Below, in pieces: positions 14,083 to 14,131 of a stretch of 14,131 nt of DNA. The position numbers and the translations under genes are program-made. Under the pieces are notes generated by a model that did no database searches, was not told the origin of the DNA, and saw nothing but the letters and a program-made list of their open reading frames with translations. Origin of the DNA: an uncultured Porphyromonadaceae bacterium (GTDB taxonomy: Bacteria; Bacteroidota; Bacteroidia; Bacteroidales; Muribaculaceae); the NCBI GenBank assembly GCA_900555915.1, contig USNC01000007.1:1-14131 (forward strand), written 5' to 3'. Numbering within the stretch: the stretch's first letter is position 1; each line of letters begins with the position of its first letter.

Positions 14083-14131
14083 CTGTCTCTTATACACATC
14101 TCCGAGCCCACGAGACACTGAGCGATCTCGT
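14083..14131 (+). other. Illumina Nextera adapter and partial index read (artefact)
   Basis: CTGTCTCTTATACACATCT (14083-14101) is the Tn5 mosaic end used in Nextera libraries. CCGAGCCCACGAGAC (14102-14116) completes the read-1 adapter. ACTGAGCG (14117-14124) is an 8-base i7 index; I recall it as N724, from memory. ATCTCGT (14125-14131) begins the P7 sequence. This segment is not genomic, and the biological sequence ends at 14082. Confidence 0.97.

Overview
The window looks like chromosomal DNA from a gut-type Bacteroidales bacterium. Muribaculaceae or a close relative is my best guess, by inference only. Supporting signs are the family content (an inositol-lipid cluster, AsnA, a MenA-like protein, secreted xylan-type glycoside hydrolases with Bacteroidales-style C-terminal tails), weak ribosome-binding sites, and a Bacteroidetes-type promoter (TTTG, 19 bp, TAATTTTG) upstream of the YeiH-family gene. 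No tRNA, rRNA, CRISPR array, transposase or phage gene was seen. The last 49 bases are Illumina Nextera adapter plus a partial index read, so the contig ends artificially inside a gene.

Layout. 1-4346 (+) is a lipid-headgroup block: the 3' end of a PgpA-type phosphatase, a GtrA-family membrane protein, a CDP-alcohol phosphatidyltransferase with the canonical signature, an AUR1/PAP2-like protein, a PlsC-like acyltransferase, and a second, divergent CDP-alcohol phosphatidyltransferase. The first four match the known Bacteroides route to inositol phospholipids and inositol phosphoryl-ceramides: phosphatidylinositol-phosphate synthase, its phosphatase, and an AUR1-like transferase that moves phosphoinositol to ceramide. 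The inositol-phosphate synthase would be expected just upstream, outside the window. The last two genes suggest a second headgroup or acyl-remodelling branch.

4347-4631 is an AT-rich spacer with two hairpins, a short tandem repeat and a palindrome that also occurs in front of the acyltransferase gene. It precedes asnA (asparagine synthetase A, +). A 92-bp spacer made largely of 7-bp repeats leads to a large secreted multidomain glycoside hydrolase (+) with a predicted catalytic barrel, a ricin-type lectin domain, FN3, LamG and a C-terminal tail. Its stop lies 4 bp from the stop of the convergent ung (uracil-DNA glycosylase, -).

9195-9375 is the divergent ung/yeiH control region. It is followed by a YeiH-family membrane exporter and, through an ATGA overlap, a MenA-like UbiA-superfamily protein whose Asp-rich catalytic motifs are degraded. 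A strong hairpin (11361-11394) sits between this pair and the convergent GH10 xylanase gene (-). That gene runs off the biological end of the contig at 14082 and carries an autotransporter-like beta-helix between an N-terminal CBM-like remnant and the catalytic domain.

Functionally the window combines membrane inositol/sphingolipid head-group synthesis, housekeeping genes (asnA, ung), and secreted polysaccharide-degrading enzymes.
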